Origin: Dehalococcoidia bacterium
GTDB lineage: Bacteria > Chloroflexota > Dehalococcoidia > Lucifugimonadales > UBA826
Direction of reading: 5' to 3'
Assembly: GCA_029936675.1 (NCBI GenBank)
Contig: JAPYSB010000007.1
Coordinates: 1 to 64,000, forward strand
DNA: 64,000 nucleotides
In this document: piece after piece, positions 9,305-19,175 of the stretch
Layout: every line of letters begins with the position of its first letter
Numbering within the stretch: position 1 is the first letter of the stretch
The notes under the pieces: model-generated
Seen by the model: only the letters and a program-made list of their open reading frames with translations
Told to the model about the DNA's origin: nothing
Databases searched by the model: none
Position numbers and translations under genes: made by a program

Positions 9305-11452
9305 TTAGCTGGCTAATCCAGCATTAACGGTCTCTGCCTCTTCCTCAAATTCTGTAATAGACCCACGAAATCCACATTCTTTCGACGGACACCTAACGTT
9401 ATCCCTACCTGATGGTAGCAATATTCCATCACAATCAGGACACGGATTGCTAATGGGTTTGGTATTTACAGCAAACTTACAATCTGGGTAGTTGGTACAA
9501 CCGAAGAAAATTCCTCTTTTGCTTTTACGTTCTGCTAACTCGCCCACATTACATTCGCGGCACTTTATCCCTATAGTCAAAGGTTTAGTATTTTTACAAT
9601 CTGGAAACCCGGAGCAGGCGATAAACCTGCCATTTCTGCCTCCTCGTATAACCATGGGCCGCTCACATTTTTCGCATACCTCGTCACTCTCTTCATCGAT
9701 CTTTTCTCTAGGGACCCTCACAGCCTCGACTTTAGCTGTCTCAATCGCTTGGTCAAACGGTTCATAAAATTCTTGCAGCATAGGATTCCATTGCATCAAT
9801 CCTTCCGCTATATCATCAAGCTGCTTTTCCATGCCTGCTGTAAAACCAACATCAACAATATCTTCAAAATGTTCTTTTAAAAACTCGGTCACTGCAATTC
9901 CTAATTTAGTGGGAGTAATACGACCGCGATCTCGACGAACATAGTCTCTTTCCAGGATAGTACCTATTATCGAAGCATAGGTACTTGGTCGACCGATTCC
10001 TTCACTCTCCAAATTTCTTATTAAAGATGCTTCAGTGAATTTAGGAGGTGGTTCTGTAAAATGCTGTTCTTTGATAAGTTCATCGCAGTGCATTTCCTGA
10101 CCGTTGGTAAGGATTGGAAGGCCTTTCTCTTCCTCTTCGGTTTCATCGTCCTTGGCCTCTGTGTAAAGGATTCTAAAACCGTCAAATTTCAAAACAGACC
10201 CAGTGGCCCTGAACGTATAAACTTTTGATGAAGAGGCACTTTTCGAATCAAAATCAACGCTAGTCCTGTCATATAGTGCCTCGGCCATCTGGCTTGCTAC
10301 CAAACGCTTCCATATAAGATCGTACAAACGATATTGGTCTCTATCTAATTTATCCCGTAATGCCTCTGGAGTCCTCAACACTGAAGTCGGCCTTATAGCT
10401 TCATGAGCTTCCTGGGCACCCCGCACCTTTTTTGAAAAAGTCCTGGGCTTTTCAAGAGAATAGTCTGAGCCATACTTGCCGTTTATATATTCATTTGCCT
10501 CAGTGAGTGCTCCCCCTGAAATATTAGTGGAGTCCGTTCGCATGTAGGTTATCAATCCCTCAACACCGGCGGGGCCCATGTCGATCCCCTCATAGAGTTG
10601 CTGAGCAAGTACCATGGTCCTAGAGGCGGAAAACCTCAATCTTCGAGAGGCTTCCTGCTGCAAAGTACTCGTAATAAAAGGAGCAGAAGGTCTTCGTTTA
10701 CTTTCTTTGGTTATGTAACTTCGAACTACAAATCCAGAACCTTTCAAATCTTTAAGTATTAATGCAGCGTCGTTTTCATTATTTATTTCGGGCTTTTTCT
10801 TCGAACCTTCAATCGAGACCAAAGAAGCTTCCAGCAAGTTTTCTTTAGGCTTTATCCCCAGCAAGGCATCGATAGTCCAATATTCCACCGGCTTGAATGC
10901 TTCTATTTGGTGCTGGCGGTCAACAACCATTCGCAAGGCAACAGACTGGACACGTCCAGCAGAGGTACCTTTCTTTACCTTGCTCCACAATACCGGGCTC
11001 AACGTGTATCCGACCAACCTGTCCAATATCCGTCTAGCTTGCTGAGCGTCTACCAAATCCACATCAATATCTCTTGTGTTCGCAAAAGCCTCTTCAATCG
11101 CTGGTTTGGTTATCTCGTGGAAAACAACTCTCCGAGTTTTCTCAATATCGATATTTGCTGCCTCTATAAGATGCCAGGAAATAGCTTCGCCTTCCCGATC
11201 CGGGTCTGTTGCCAGATAAACCAAACCTGCACTTGCTGCAGCCTTTTTTAATTCCGCAACTATTTTTCTTTTATCAGCCGATACCGTATAAGTAGGTACA
11301 AATCCGTCTTCACGGATATCTACTCCTAATTTCTTTCTAGGCAAGTCTCTGACATGCCCCATAGAAGCTTTTACATCATAGTTCTTCCCGAGAAATCTAC
11401 CGACTGTTCTAGCTTTTGCGGGAGATTCCACGATTACAAGGTCTTTAGCCAT
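9305..11452 (-). CDS. topA: DNA topoisomerase I
   Basis: 715 aa; Toprim VIVESPAKARTVGRFLG, YMRTDSTNIS, C-terminal four-Cys zinc ribbons. Confidence 0.98.
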   Translation of the reverse strand: MAKDLVIVESPAKARTVGRFLGKNYDVKASMGHVRDLPRKKLGVDIREDGFVPTYTVSADKRKIVAELKKAAASAGLVYLATDPDREGEAISWHLIEAANIDIEKTRRVVFHEITKPAIEEAFANTRDIDVDLVDAQQARRILDRLVGYTLSPVLWSKVKKGTSAGRVQSVALRMVVDRQHQIEAFKPVEYWTIDALLGIKPKENLLEASLVSIEGSKKKPEINNENDAALILKDLKGSGFVVRSYITKESKRRPSAPFITSTLQQEASRRLRFSASRTMVLAQQLYEGIDMGPAGVEGLITYMRTDSTNISGGALTEANEYINGKYGSDYSLEKPRTFSKKVRGAQEAHEAIRPTSVLRTPEALRDKLDRDQYRLYDLIWKRLVASQMAEALYDRTSVDFDSKSASSSKVYTFRATGSVLKFDGFRILYTEAKDDETEEEEKGLPILTNGQEMHCDELIKEQHFTEPPPKFTEASLIRNLESEGIGRPSTYASIIGTILERDYVRRDRGRITPTKLGIAVTEFLKEHFEDIVDVGFTAGMEKQLDDIAEGLMQWNPMLQEFYEPFDQAIETAKVEAVRVPREKIDEESDEVCEKCERPMVIRGGRNGRFIACSGFPDCKNTKPLTIGIKCRECNVGELAERKSKRGIFFGCTNYPDCKFAVNTKPISNPCPDCDGILLPSGRDNVRCPSKECGFRGSITEFEEEAETVNAGLAS

Positions 11453-11609
11453 TATTTATAGTCACCAAACAAATTAATTAATTAAACAAGATTTTTAGAA
11501 AGCCTTCCTAAACAGTCCACAATAATACTTTACCAAAATACTCCATCGCCCATACTATCCTTAGGTCCATTAAGCAAGCATTCAAATTACCCAGAACCCA
11601 CATCAATGG

Positions 11610-11699
11610 CGGAGAGAGTGGGATTCGAACCCACGGTTCCCCTTGTGAGGGAACACGCGATTTCCAGTCGCGCCTATTCGGCCACTCTAGCATCTCTCC
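11610..11699 (-). tRNA. tRNA-Ser (GGA)
   Basis: Minus-strand GGAGAGA acceptor, anticodon loop CTGGAAA, long variable arm, GTGGGTTCGAATCCCAC T-arm; followed by genomic CCA (11607-11609). Confidence 0.95.
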
Positions 11700-11726
11700 A
11701 TATTGATCGTTCCGGGTCCTCTACGG

Positions 11727-11813
11727 CGGAGAGAGTGGGATTCGAACCCACGATGAGATTACTCCCATACTGGTTTTCGAGACCAGCGCCTTAGTCCGCT
11801 CGGCCATCTCTCC
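11727..11813 (-). tRNA. tRNA-Ser (CGA)
   Basis: Minus-strand GGAGAGA acceptor, anticodon stem CTGGT/ACCAG with loop CTCGAAA, long variable arm, T-arm; CCA not encoded. Confidence 0.95.
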
Positions 11814-12008
11814 CAACCCTGACAAACGAGTATATCAGTCGATTTATAACAATTGAAATCTTAATCGGTTTCTAAGATAAGGAGAGGTGTTCTGAAACTA
11901 GCTGCCATCTCCTTCCACATATCCCAACGGTCTAGCAGTCTACGATTTTTCACCTGCAAAATTTTATTCTTACAAACCTGAAAAACCCGGCTTTACAGGG
12001 TAGTGAGT

Positions 12009-12191
12009 TTAGACATCCTTTGGGGAAAAAATAGAGCCTTTTTTAGATGAAGGCGGTCTCCTGTTCAAGGCAGAAGCCATCATTCTCGAACCTACAATAC
12101 TTATTGCTGCTGCCCCAATTATACCAATCGGTAACCCTTTCAAAAAAGTTCTACGCGAAAAAGATTTTTTCCGTTGAGATGCCTGGTCCAT
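12009..12191 (-). CDS. Small protein with twin-arginine (Tat) signal-like motif
   Basis: 60 aa MDQASQRKKSFSRRTFLKGLPIGIIGAAAISIVGS; SRRTFLKG followed by a hydrophobic stretch. Confidence 0.55.
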   Translation of the reverse strand: MDQASQRKKSFSRRTFLKGLPIGIIGAAAISIVGSRMMASALNRRPPSSKKGSIFSPKDV

Positions 12192-12272
12192 ATAACCACC
12201 TTACCAATTTACTGAGTTTCCATTCAAATTATAAGGATATCAATCTAATGGATCAAGAATAAATCCCAAACC

Positions 12273-14720
12273 CTAAATAGCAATCGATTCGTACTTTGCC
12301 TTCTTTTCAAGAATAAGTTTTTCTTCCACTAAGTCAACGTATATACAGTCCCCATTATCAAAATCTCCTTTTATCAGGGCAGTTGACAGAGGATTTTCAA
12401 TATTTTTTCTAATGCTACGCCTAAGGGGTCTGGCCCCATATTCTCTGTCAAATCCGTCAGACGCAACCCAAGATTTAGCGGCTTCGGACAACTCTAGATC
12501 AATATCATGTTCCACGAGTTTTTTTCTTAGGTTTTCTATCATGATATCCACTATTTGGCGTTGATCTTCTTCTGAAATAGGTTGAAATATTAAAATTTCA
12601 TCGACCCTGTTCAAGAATTCTGGCCTGAATGATTTCTTTAGCGCGTCTTCTATTGAAATTCTTAATTTTTCGCTATCTTTTGAGTTATCTGTGTCTCTCA
12701 AAAACCCTAACGACTCAGAAGCACTAATCGACGAACCTAAATTACTGGTCATGATTATTACTGTGTTTTTGAAATCTACGACTCTACCTTGGCCATCAGT
12801 AAGCCTACCGTCTTCGAGAATTTGCAACAATATATTGAAAACATCAGGATGTGCTTTTTCTATCTCATCAAAAAGGATAACCTTGAAAGGCTTTTTCCTC
12901 ACGGCTTCTGTCAGTTGACCACCATCAGAATATCCCACGTATCCCGGGGGAGAGCCTATCATCCTTGCTACTGAGTGAGGCTCCATATATTCACTCATAT
13001 CCAGACGCACCATATTTTCCTCATCGTCAAATAAGTACCAGGCAAGCGATCTAGCCAGTTCAGTTTTGCCAACTCCCGTTGGTCCTAAAAATATAAAACT
13101 CCCTATTGGTCTATTTTCATCCTTGATTCCAGCACGTCCTCTTCTTACGGCTTCACAAACTGCTGCAACTGCTTCTTGTTGACCAACAAGCCTACTTTGG
13201 ATACGAGATTCCATGCTAAGAAGTTTGTCTGCCTCACTTTCTAACAATCTTTCAACAGGTATGCCTGTCCAAGTAGCAATGAGGGAAGCTATATCCTCAG
13301 AAGTTACCTGCCGTTCAGAGGTTTCAAAAATGTTTAATTGGTTTTTTTCGTCTGTATAGTTTTCCTCGATTCGAGCTATTTCCACTTTTATTTCTGACGC
13401 CTTCTCAAAATCTCCCGTCTCAGAGGAAGCTATCTCTTCTATCTGTAGTTGGCGCAGTTTAGATTCTTTTTCTCTCAAAGACATTGGATGGAGCTGTTCA
13501 TCGATTCGGATTTTACTTGCTGCTTCGTCTATTAAATCGACAGCTTTATCTGGGAGCAATCTTCCAGATATATATCTATGGCTCAACACTGCTGAGGAAT
13601 TGAGAGCTTCATCTTGTATTTTCAGCCTGTGATGGGCTTCATATTTGGGTCGAAGAGCTTTCAGCATCTCTATACTCGTGGCTATATCCGGCTCTTCAAC
13701 CAGAATTGGCTGGAATCTTCTTTCAAGAGCGGCATCAGACTCAATGTACTTTGTGTATTCTTCCTCGGTCGTAGCACCTAGACACTGAAGTTCGCCTCTG
13801 GCGAGAGCAGGTTTCATCATGTTGCTGGCATCAAGGCTACCGTCTGTAGCCCCGGCACCAACCACCGTATGAATTTCGTCGATAAAAAGCATGACTTGAC
13901 CGTTCGACTGTTTTACTTCGTCCATAACAGCTTTTAGCCTTTCTTCGAACTCACCGCGGAATTTTGATCCAGCAAGTAAAGACCCCATATCTAAGGCAAG
14001 AATTCTCTTTGACCTAAGTTCAAAAGGGACATCTCCAGCAACTATCCTTTGTGCCAGACCCTCTGCTAAAGCTGTTTTACCTACGCCAGCCCCACCGATC
14101 ATTACTGGGTTGTTTTTTGTTCTCCGTATCAAAGTCTGCATGACTCTAGATATTTCTACATCACGCCCAACAATAGGGTCCAAACGGCCTTTTTCGGCCA
14201 ACAGAGTCAAATCTGTGGCAAATTTTTCTAAAGACCTATATCGACTTTCGGCTCTTTGATCTGTAATTCTATGGGAGCCCCGAATACCTTGAAGAGCTTT
14301 ATACACCTCCTCAGTTGTGACTTTAAAATCACTCAGTAGTCCGGCTGATACTCCTGTCTCTTCCTCAGTGAGGGCTATAAGAATGTGTTCCGTTCCAATA
14401 AATTCATCATTTAATCTTTGGGATTCGTCGTGCGCCCTTTCAAACAATTCAGATAATCTGGGTGTAATAAAAATTTGATTTACTTGACCAGCCATCCTGC
14501 CACCTTTTTCCAGGTTAGCGTGAAGAGTGGCATGCAGAACGTCTAGATTCACCCCCAAAACATTGAAAATTTCCGAAGGGACCCCCTTTTCTTGCTCTAT
14601 TAAAGCCATAAACAGGTGTTCGGAATCCCACTGGTTGTGTCTATATCTGTTGAGTATATCCTGAGAGGCAGCTATTACCTCTTGAGCCTGTTCAGTAAAC
14701 CTATCTGGACTTAAAACCAT
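12273..14720 (-). CDS. ATP-dependent Clp ATPase subunit (ClpC/ClpB family)
   Basis: 815 aa; Clp N repeats, Walker A GGAGVGKTALAEGLAQRI and GPTGVGKTELARSLA, UVR-like linker GDFEKASEIKVEIARIEENY. Confidence 0.95.
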   Translation of the reverse strand: MVLSPDRFTEQAQEVIAASQDILNRYRHNQWDSEHLFMALIEQEKGVPSEIFNVLGVNLDVLHATLHANLEKGGRMAGQVNQIFITPRLSELFERAHDESQRLNDEFIGTEHILIALTEEETGVSAGLLSDFKVTTEEVYKALQGIRGSHRITDQRAESRYRSLEKFATDLTLLAEKGRLDPIVGRDVEISRVMQTLIRRTKNNPVMIGGAGVGKTALAEGLAQRIVAGDVPFELRSKRILALDMGSLLAGSKFRGEFEERLKAVMDEVKQSNGQVMLFIDEIHTVVGAGATDGSLDASNMMKPALARGELQCLGATTEEEYTKYIESDAALERRFQPILVEEPDIATSIEMLKALRPKYEAHHRLKIQDEALNSSAVLSHRYISGRLLPDKAVDLIDEAASKIRIDEQLHPMSLREKESKLRQLQIEEIASSETGDFEKASEIKVEIARIEENYTDEKNQLNIFETSERQVTSEDIASLIATWTGIPVERLLESEADKLLSMESRIQSRLVGQQEAVAAVCEAVRRGRAGIKDENRPIGSFIFLGPTGVGKTELARSLAWYLFDDEENMVRLDMSEYMEPHSVARMIGSPPGYVGYSDGGQLTEAVRKKPFKVILFDEIEKAHPDVFNILLQILEDGRLTDGQGRVVDFKNTVIIMTSNLGSSISASESLGFLRDTDNSKDSEKLRISIEDALKKSFRPEFLNRVDEILIFQPISEEDQRQIVDIMIENLRKKLVEHDIDLELSEAAKSWVASDGFDREYGARPLRRSIRKNIENPLSTALIKGDFDNGDCIYVDLVEEKLILEKKAKYESIAI

Positions 14721-14777
14721 GTTATCGCCCCATTACAAATAATATTTTCATCGCCCGGCTTATATAATATCAATAAG

Positions 14778-14798
14778 GTTGACACGATTCAACTCAAG
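14778..14798. promoter_or_regulatory. HAIR-like HspR operator upstream of clp
   Basis: gTTGAca-CGATTCA-ACTCAAG; TTGA-N11-TCAA spacing identical to HAIR (CTTGAGT-N7-ACTCAAG), one arm exact; overlaps a possible minus-strand promoter TTGAAT-N17-TATTAT. Confidence 0.6.
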
Positions 14799-14902
14799 GT
14801 CGTGTAATATAGCTGCTGGAACCCCTTATTTATCATTGATTCTTAGTTACCTTGGGAAATTCATAGCATGACCATCAGTAACATGTAATACAATCAATAC
14901 AC

Positions 14903-15553
14903 ATGCTAATAGATATTCACACCCACACATATCCAACCTCAGACGACAGCACCTTGACCCCAGAAGAACTCATCACTCGAGCAAAATTGATTGGCTTGGA
15001 TGGAGTTTGTTTGACTGATCATGACGGATTTTGGAATCCTTCAGAAGTGGAAAAACTCGGCAAAGATAATGATTTTCTTGTAATCCCAGGTTGCGAAGTA
15101 ACCACTGAAGAGGGTCATTTACTAGTGTATGGCTTGAGTGAATATATTTTCGGAATGCACAAATCAGCCTTTGTAAAAGACCTTGTAGATGAGGCAGGCG
15201 GCGCTATAGTGGTTGCCCACCCATACCGAAGAGTGTATCGCGAAACCGCTCCTCAGGATAAAATTTCCTATTCCGAAATGATAAACCGAGGGTTGAGAAA
15301 TGAGGTGTTTGGAATGGTGGACGGCATAGAAATAAGAAACGGCAGGGGAACGGAAAAAGAAAATGAATTTTCTGGTAACCTGGCCAAGGAACTTAAAATG
15401 CCTGGGACTGGGGCAAGCGATGCACACAAGCTATCTGATATAGGCACGTATGCCACAGAATTTTATGACAAAGTCACTGGATTAGATGATTTCATAGTTT
15501 CGATAAAATCGGGCACATATGATGCCAGAAAATTGGATGTTCATCCTGTATAA
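14903..15553 (+). CDS. PHP-domain metal-dependent phosphoesterase
   Basis: MLIDIHTHTYPTSDDSTLTPEELI, CLTDHDGFWN, GASDAHKLSDIGTY. Confidence 0.9.
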   Translation: MLIDIHTHTYPTSDDSTLTPEELITRAKLIGLDGVCLTDHDGFWNPSEVEKLGKDNDFLVIPGCEVTTEEGHLLVYGLSEYIFGMHKSAFVKDLVDEAGGAIVVAHPYRRVYRETAPQDKISYSEMINRGLRNEVFGMVDGIEIRNGRGTEKENEFSGNLAKELKMPGTGASDAHKLSDIGTYATEFYDKVTGLDDFIVSIKSGTYDARKLDVHPV

Positions 15554-15560
15554 CAGTCCG

Positions 15561-16535
15561 TTATCGAAGTTCTGATATCAGCAGATCAAAGGATTCTTGT
15601 TCAGTTAATTTCCCTTCCCTCACACGAATATTAGATTTCAAAAGATTATCGTGCATATTCATTATCTTGGCCTGAGAAATTTTTTTTTCCATCTCCAAGG
15701 TCTTCTGCAAGGGATAGCCAGACAAATTAATATGTTTGCCAATATCCCCTGTTGGAATTTTCCGACTCAATAAATGTTTAGCCAGTATTAAAAAACGAAG
15801 TTGCCTCTCTATCATCCTCACAATCCCAGAAGGAGATTCTCCCAGACTTATAAGCATTGATGAAGCATTTAGAGCATCTCTAGTCCGGCCTTCTATTACT
15901 GAATCTACAACTCTAAAGACATTTTGCTGCCGCACATAAGGCACCATGAGGATTACGTCTTCTCTAGTTATTAAACGGCCACGCGAGTAGGTTTTGATTT
16001 TATTTAGTTCGGAATCGATTAAACGCAATTCACTTCCTACAGAATCCGCTATAAGAGTTACCGCAGTGCGTTCGATGTCTAGACCCATTTTCGAAGAACG
16101 GGTGTTTATCCATTCTAATAGATCTCGATGTCCAAGCGGTGAAAATTTTTCAACCTGTCCAAGTTTGAGAATAGTGGACAAGAATTTATTAGAAGGTAAT
16201 GATTCTCTCTCAATTAGCAATAAATTGGCTGTTGGGGGCAAATTCGTCAATAGATCTGGAAAATTGAGCCACTCGGTTAAATCTTTTTTTGAACCTGCGG
16301 ATCTTTTATTAACACCACCCAACCTATTAAGTAAACCCTCGACAATGACCAATCGTCTATCAGCCATAAATGGGACTGTTGATAACGATGTTAACAGTTC
16401 GTCTACGGTTACAATATTCCCGTCTAACATGGTGGTGTTGATATCCGACATTTCGGGTGGGGTTACTGTTAGGCGAAACTCGGATACTCGCTCTGAAAGC
16501 CTAAATTCATCTTTCCCTTCCAAAACAACTATCAA
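15561..16535 (-). CDS. holA: DNA polymerase III subunit delta
   Basis: 324 aa; VLEGKDEFRLSERVSEFR, SELRLIDSELNKIKTYS, MIERQLRFLILAKHLLS. Confidence 0.88.
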   Translation of the reverse strand: MIVVLEGKDEFRLSERVSEFRLTVTPPEMSDINTTMLDGNIVTVDELLTSLSTVPFMADRRLVIVEGLLNRLGGVNKRSAGSKKDLTEWLNFPDLLTNLPPTANLLLIERESLPSNKFLSTILKLGQVEKFSPLGHRDLLEWINTRSSKMGLDIERTAVTLIADSVGSELRLIDSELNKIKTYSRGRLITREDVILMVPYVRQQNVFRVVDSVIEGRTRDALNASSMLISLGESPSGIVRMIERQLRFLILAKHLLSRKIPTGDIGKHINLSGYPLQKTLEMEKKISQAKIMNMHDNLLKSNIRVREGKLTEQESFDLLISELR

Positions 16536-16630
16536 TTTTTCACCCCAATGATAATCTCAACAAGTCTTATATCCTGAAATAGAATAGAATCTAAGATAGA
16601 CATAAAATAATCATACCCAAAGCGAAAAAC

Positions 16631-16948
16631 ATGGGCCGATTACCAATAATTTTCTTGAAATTAATGCTTGATAGAAAAATCCCTATCAAATACAAGCTTT
16701 TACCTGCCCTAGGTCTTGCCTATGTCATCTTACCATTTGACATCGTCCCTGACATGCTGCCCATCCTTGGGTTTTTAGATGACATTATCATCCTTGTCGG
16801 CACGATAATAATTTTTATGATTTTTGGCCCGCTCAGAAAATTATCCGATGCAATGAAAAATTCCAAAACAAAAGAAAATCGACAGAAAGAAACCGATATT
16901 GTTGAAGGGGAATATCGCATAATCGACGAGCCTACCGACTCCCAGTAA
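16631..16948 (+). CDS. DUF1232 (YkvA-like) membrane protein
   Basis: KYKLLPALGLAYVILPFDIVPDMLPILGFLDDIIIL. Confidence 0.85.
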   Translation: MGRLPIIFLKLMLDRKIPIKYKLLPALGLAYVILPFDIVPDMLPILGFLDDIIILVGTIIIFMIFGPLRKLSDAMKNSKTKENRQKETDIVEGEYRIIDEPTDSQ

Positions 16949-17014
16949 TTTAATAAGAACTATAAGTCCATATGTTATAATTCTCATTCTTGTCAAACAC
17001 AAAAAACGGACACA

Positions 17015-17047
17015 AACCCGTCATAAATACGATCAGACTTACGGGTT
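17015..17047 (+). promoter_or_regulatory. Candidate leader hairpin upstream of rplI
   Basis: Perfect 7-bp inverted repeat AACCCGT-N19-ACGGGTT ending 15 nt before the rplI ATG. Confidence 0.35.
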
Positions 17048-17062
17048 ACAGGAATATTAACA

Positions 17063-17704
17063 ATGAGAGTTGTCTTTATAGAAGATGTTGAAGGGGTTGC
17101 ATTAGGGGGAGAGATTAAGGAAGTAAAAAATGGCTTCGCAAGAAATTACCTTATTCCTAAAAACCTTGCCGCACCGGCAACACACAATAACCTACAAAGA
17201 ATTCATAAACTCACAAAGAACGCCGCCACTTCCAGGACATATCGGCTGGATGAAATGAAAAATTTGGCAGGGACCTTAGATGGGACGGAAATAAGTATCG
17301 AAATGAGAGCTGGGTCCAACAATCGGCTTTACGGATCCGTAACTGGCACCATGGTAGCCGATGCATTGGCGGAAGAAACTGGCATAGAAATTGAAAGAAG
17401 ATTGGTGCAACTTGATGATCCCATCAGAGAAGTAGGGACATACGAAATACCACTAAGACTTTACTCAGACGTGAATGCTCTAATAAAAGTCACCGTTTAC
17501 GCCACCGGAACCGACCCTTTTGAGATGGTTGCTCAAGAAGACAAAGAGTCTGATGAAGACAAGTTGTCGTCGAAAGGTGACTTGGATGGTACCCCTGAAG
17601 AGATCTCGGATTCAAATATAGCAGAAAACGTCCCAGAATCTTCTGTTGAGCTCGAGGAAAGTAATACGACAGACGCTGAACCAGAGGAAGACTCTCAAGA
17701 GTAA
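17063..17704 (+). CDS. rplI: 50S ribosomal protein L9 with acidic C-terminal extension
   Basis: MRVVFIEDVEGVALGGEIKEVKNGFARNYLIPKNLA; 213 aa with an acidic tail. Confidence 0.95.
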   Translation: MRVVFIEDVEGVALGGEIKEVKNGFARNYLIPKNLAAPATHNNLQRIHKLTKNAATSRTYRLDEMKNLAGTLDGTEISIEMRAGSNNRLYGSVTGTMVADALAEETGIEIERRLVQLDDPIREVGTYEIPLRLYSDVNALIKVTVYATGTDPFEMVAQEDKESDEDKLSSKGDLDGTPEEISDSNIAENVPESSVELEESNTTDAEPEEDSQE

Positions 17705-17804
17705 CCGGAAACTGAATTGTCGATAACATTTCGACTTGATTGCGTGGAAGCGATCATGTGATAATCGACAACCCATACGCCAAATTGGACCCCGGGAGAT
17801 TGGG

Positions 17805-19175
17805 TTGTACACCGATAGAACTCTGCCACACGATATCGAAGCTGAACACTCGGTCATAGGATCTTTGCTATTAGACGGAGATTCATTGTCAAAAGTGTCT
17901 TCTATATTGAAACCCACTGATTTTTACCTGGAAAAAAACCGATACTGCTTTGAGGCTTGTTTGGATTTAGCTGGGAGAAATGAGGTCATAAACCAGGTAA
18001 CTGTAGCTCATGAATTGTCTCTCCAAGAAAAATTGGATTCTATAGGAGGATCAGTTCATCTATCAGATATTGTCAATGGAGTGCCAAGCCCAGCTCACAT
18101 ACTGCATTTTGCTCAAATAGTCCAAAGAACCTCGATTATGCGGCAACTTGTGCAAGCTGCTGGTTCGATTGCGAACATAGGGTATGAAAGTTCCCCTGAC
18201 ACCAACGAATCGTTAAACAGGGCAGAAGAGCTCCTTTTCGGCATCCGTTCTGAACGAGGAACAAGGGATTTCGCTGCATTACGTGATGTTCTAGACAACT
18301 ATATGGCTGAAAGTCTACAACCGGACATAAACAGGTTAGCCCCCGTCCAAAGTGGTTACAGTCAATTTGATCAGCTTTTGGGAGGGGGAATGCAGCGATC
18401 TGACCTATTAATAGTGGCCGCTAGGCCTAGCCTGGGGAAAAGTACCCTGGCCTTTAACATGGCTGCAGCAGCAGCAGCTAATGGTAACAATGTTGGTATT
18501 TTCAGTCTAGAAATGAGTGCTGAACAGATAGCCCTCCGTCTTCTTTCAAGTGAAGCCCATGTCGATAGCCATAGACTGCGGCTTCAATTAATCAACGAAA
18601 TGGAAGAGCAAAGACTCTTCGATGCAATTGGCAATCTTTCTGACCTTCCCCTATACATTGACGACACTCCATTTCAAACGATCGTTGAGATGCGTAGTAA
18701 AGCCAGACGCCTTCAAGCAGAGCGAGGTCTAGACCTAATAATAGTGGACTATTTGCAGCTGATAAATGGCAGTGGTGGTAGAAATAGCAACAGGGTTCAG
18801 GAAATGGGAGAAATATCAAGATCATTGAAGGGTATGGCTAGAGATCTTAACGTACCGGTGTTAGCCTGCTCACAACTAAGTCGGGCAATAGAACAACGTC
18901 CAGATCACCGGCCCATGTTATCCGATTTACGAGAAAGTGGCAGCATAGAGCAGGATGCTGATGTGGTTGCTTTCATACATCGCGAAGACAGATACGTCGA
19001 CCCTGAAGCCTGGGAAAAACGATATCCCACCCAAGAATATCCAGCTAACATTGCAGACATAATAGTAGCTAAACATAGAAATGGTCGAACTGGGGGAATA
19101 AAGCTTTATTTTCAAGAACGTTTCGTTAAATTTGAGGATCTAGAAATTTATCAGCAAGACTCAGTAAGTGCATAA
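17805..19175 (+). CDS. dnaB: Replicative DNA helicase DnaB
   Basis: LPHDIEAEHSVIGSLLLDG, ARPSLGKSTLAFNMA, VDYLQLINGSG, SDLRESGSIEQDADVV; TTG at 17805 preceded by GGGAG (ORF track starts at 17736). Confidence 0.95.
   Translation: MYTDRTLPHDIEAEHSVIGSLLLDGDSLSKVSSILKPTDFYLEKNRYCFEACLDLAGRNEVINQVTVAHELSLQEKLDSIGGSVHLSDIVNGVPSPAHILHFAQIVQRTSIMRQLVQAAGSIANIGYESSPDTNESLNRAEELLFGIRSERGTRDFAALRDVLDNYMAESLQPDINRLAPVQSGYSQFDQLLGGGMQRSDLLIVAARPSLGKSTLAFNMAAAAAANGNNVGIFSLEMSAEQIALRLLSSEAHVDSHRLRLQLINEMEEQRLFDAIGNLSDLPLYIDDTPFQTIVEMRSKARRLQAERGLDLIIVDYLQLINGSGGRNSNRVQEMGEISRSLKGMARDLNVPVLACSQLSRAIEQRPDHRPMLSDLRESGSIEQDADVVAFIHREDRYVDPEAWEKRYPTQEYPANIADIIVAKHRNGRTGGIKLYFQERFVKFEDLEIYQQDSVSA

Noticed and set aside
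11606-11794. 62-aa ORF MAERVGFEPT...RVGFEPTMRLL
   Set aside because: Antisense translation across the two tRNA-Ser genes; a common annotation artefact.
14783-14805. ACACGA-N12-TCGTGT inverted repeat upstream of clp
   Set aside because: Overlaps the HAIR-like site, which explains the region better and has a counterpart at hspR.
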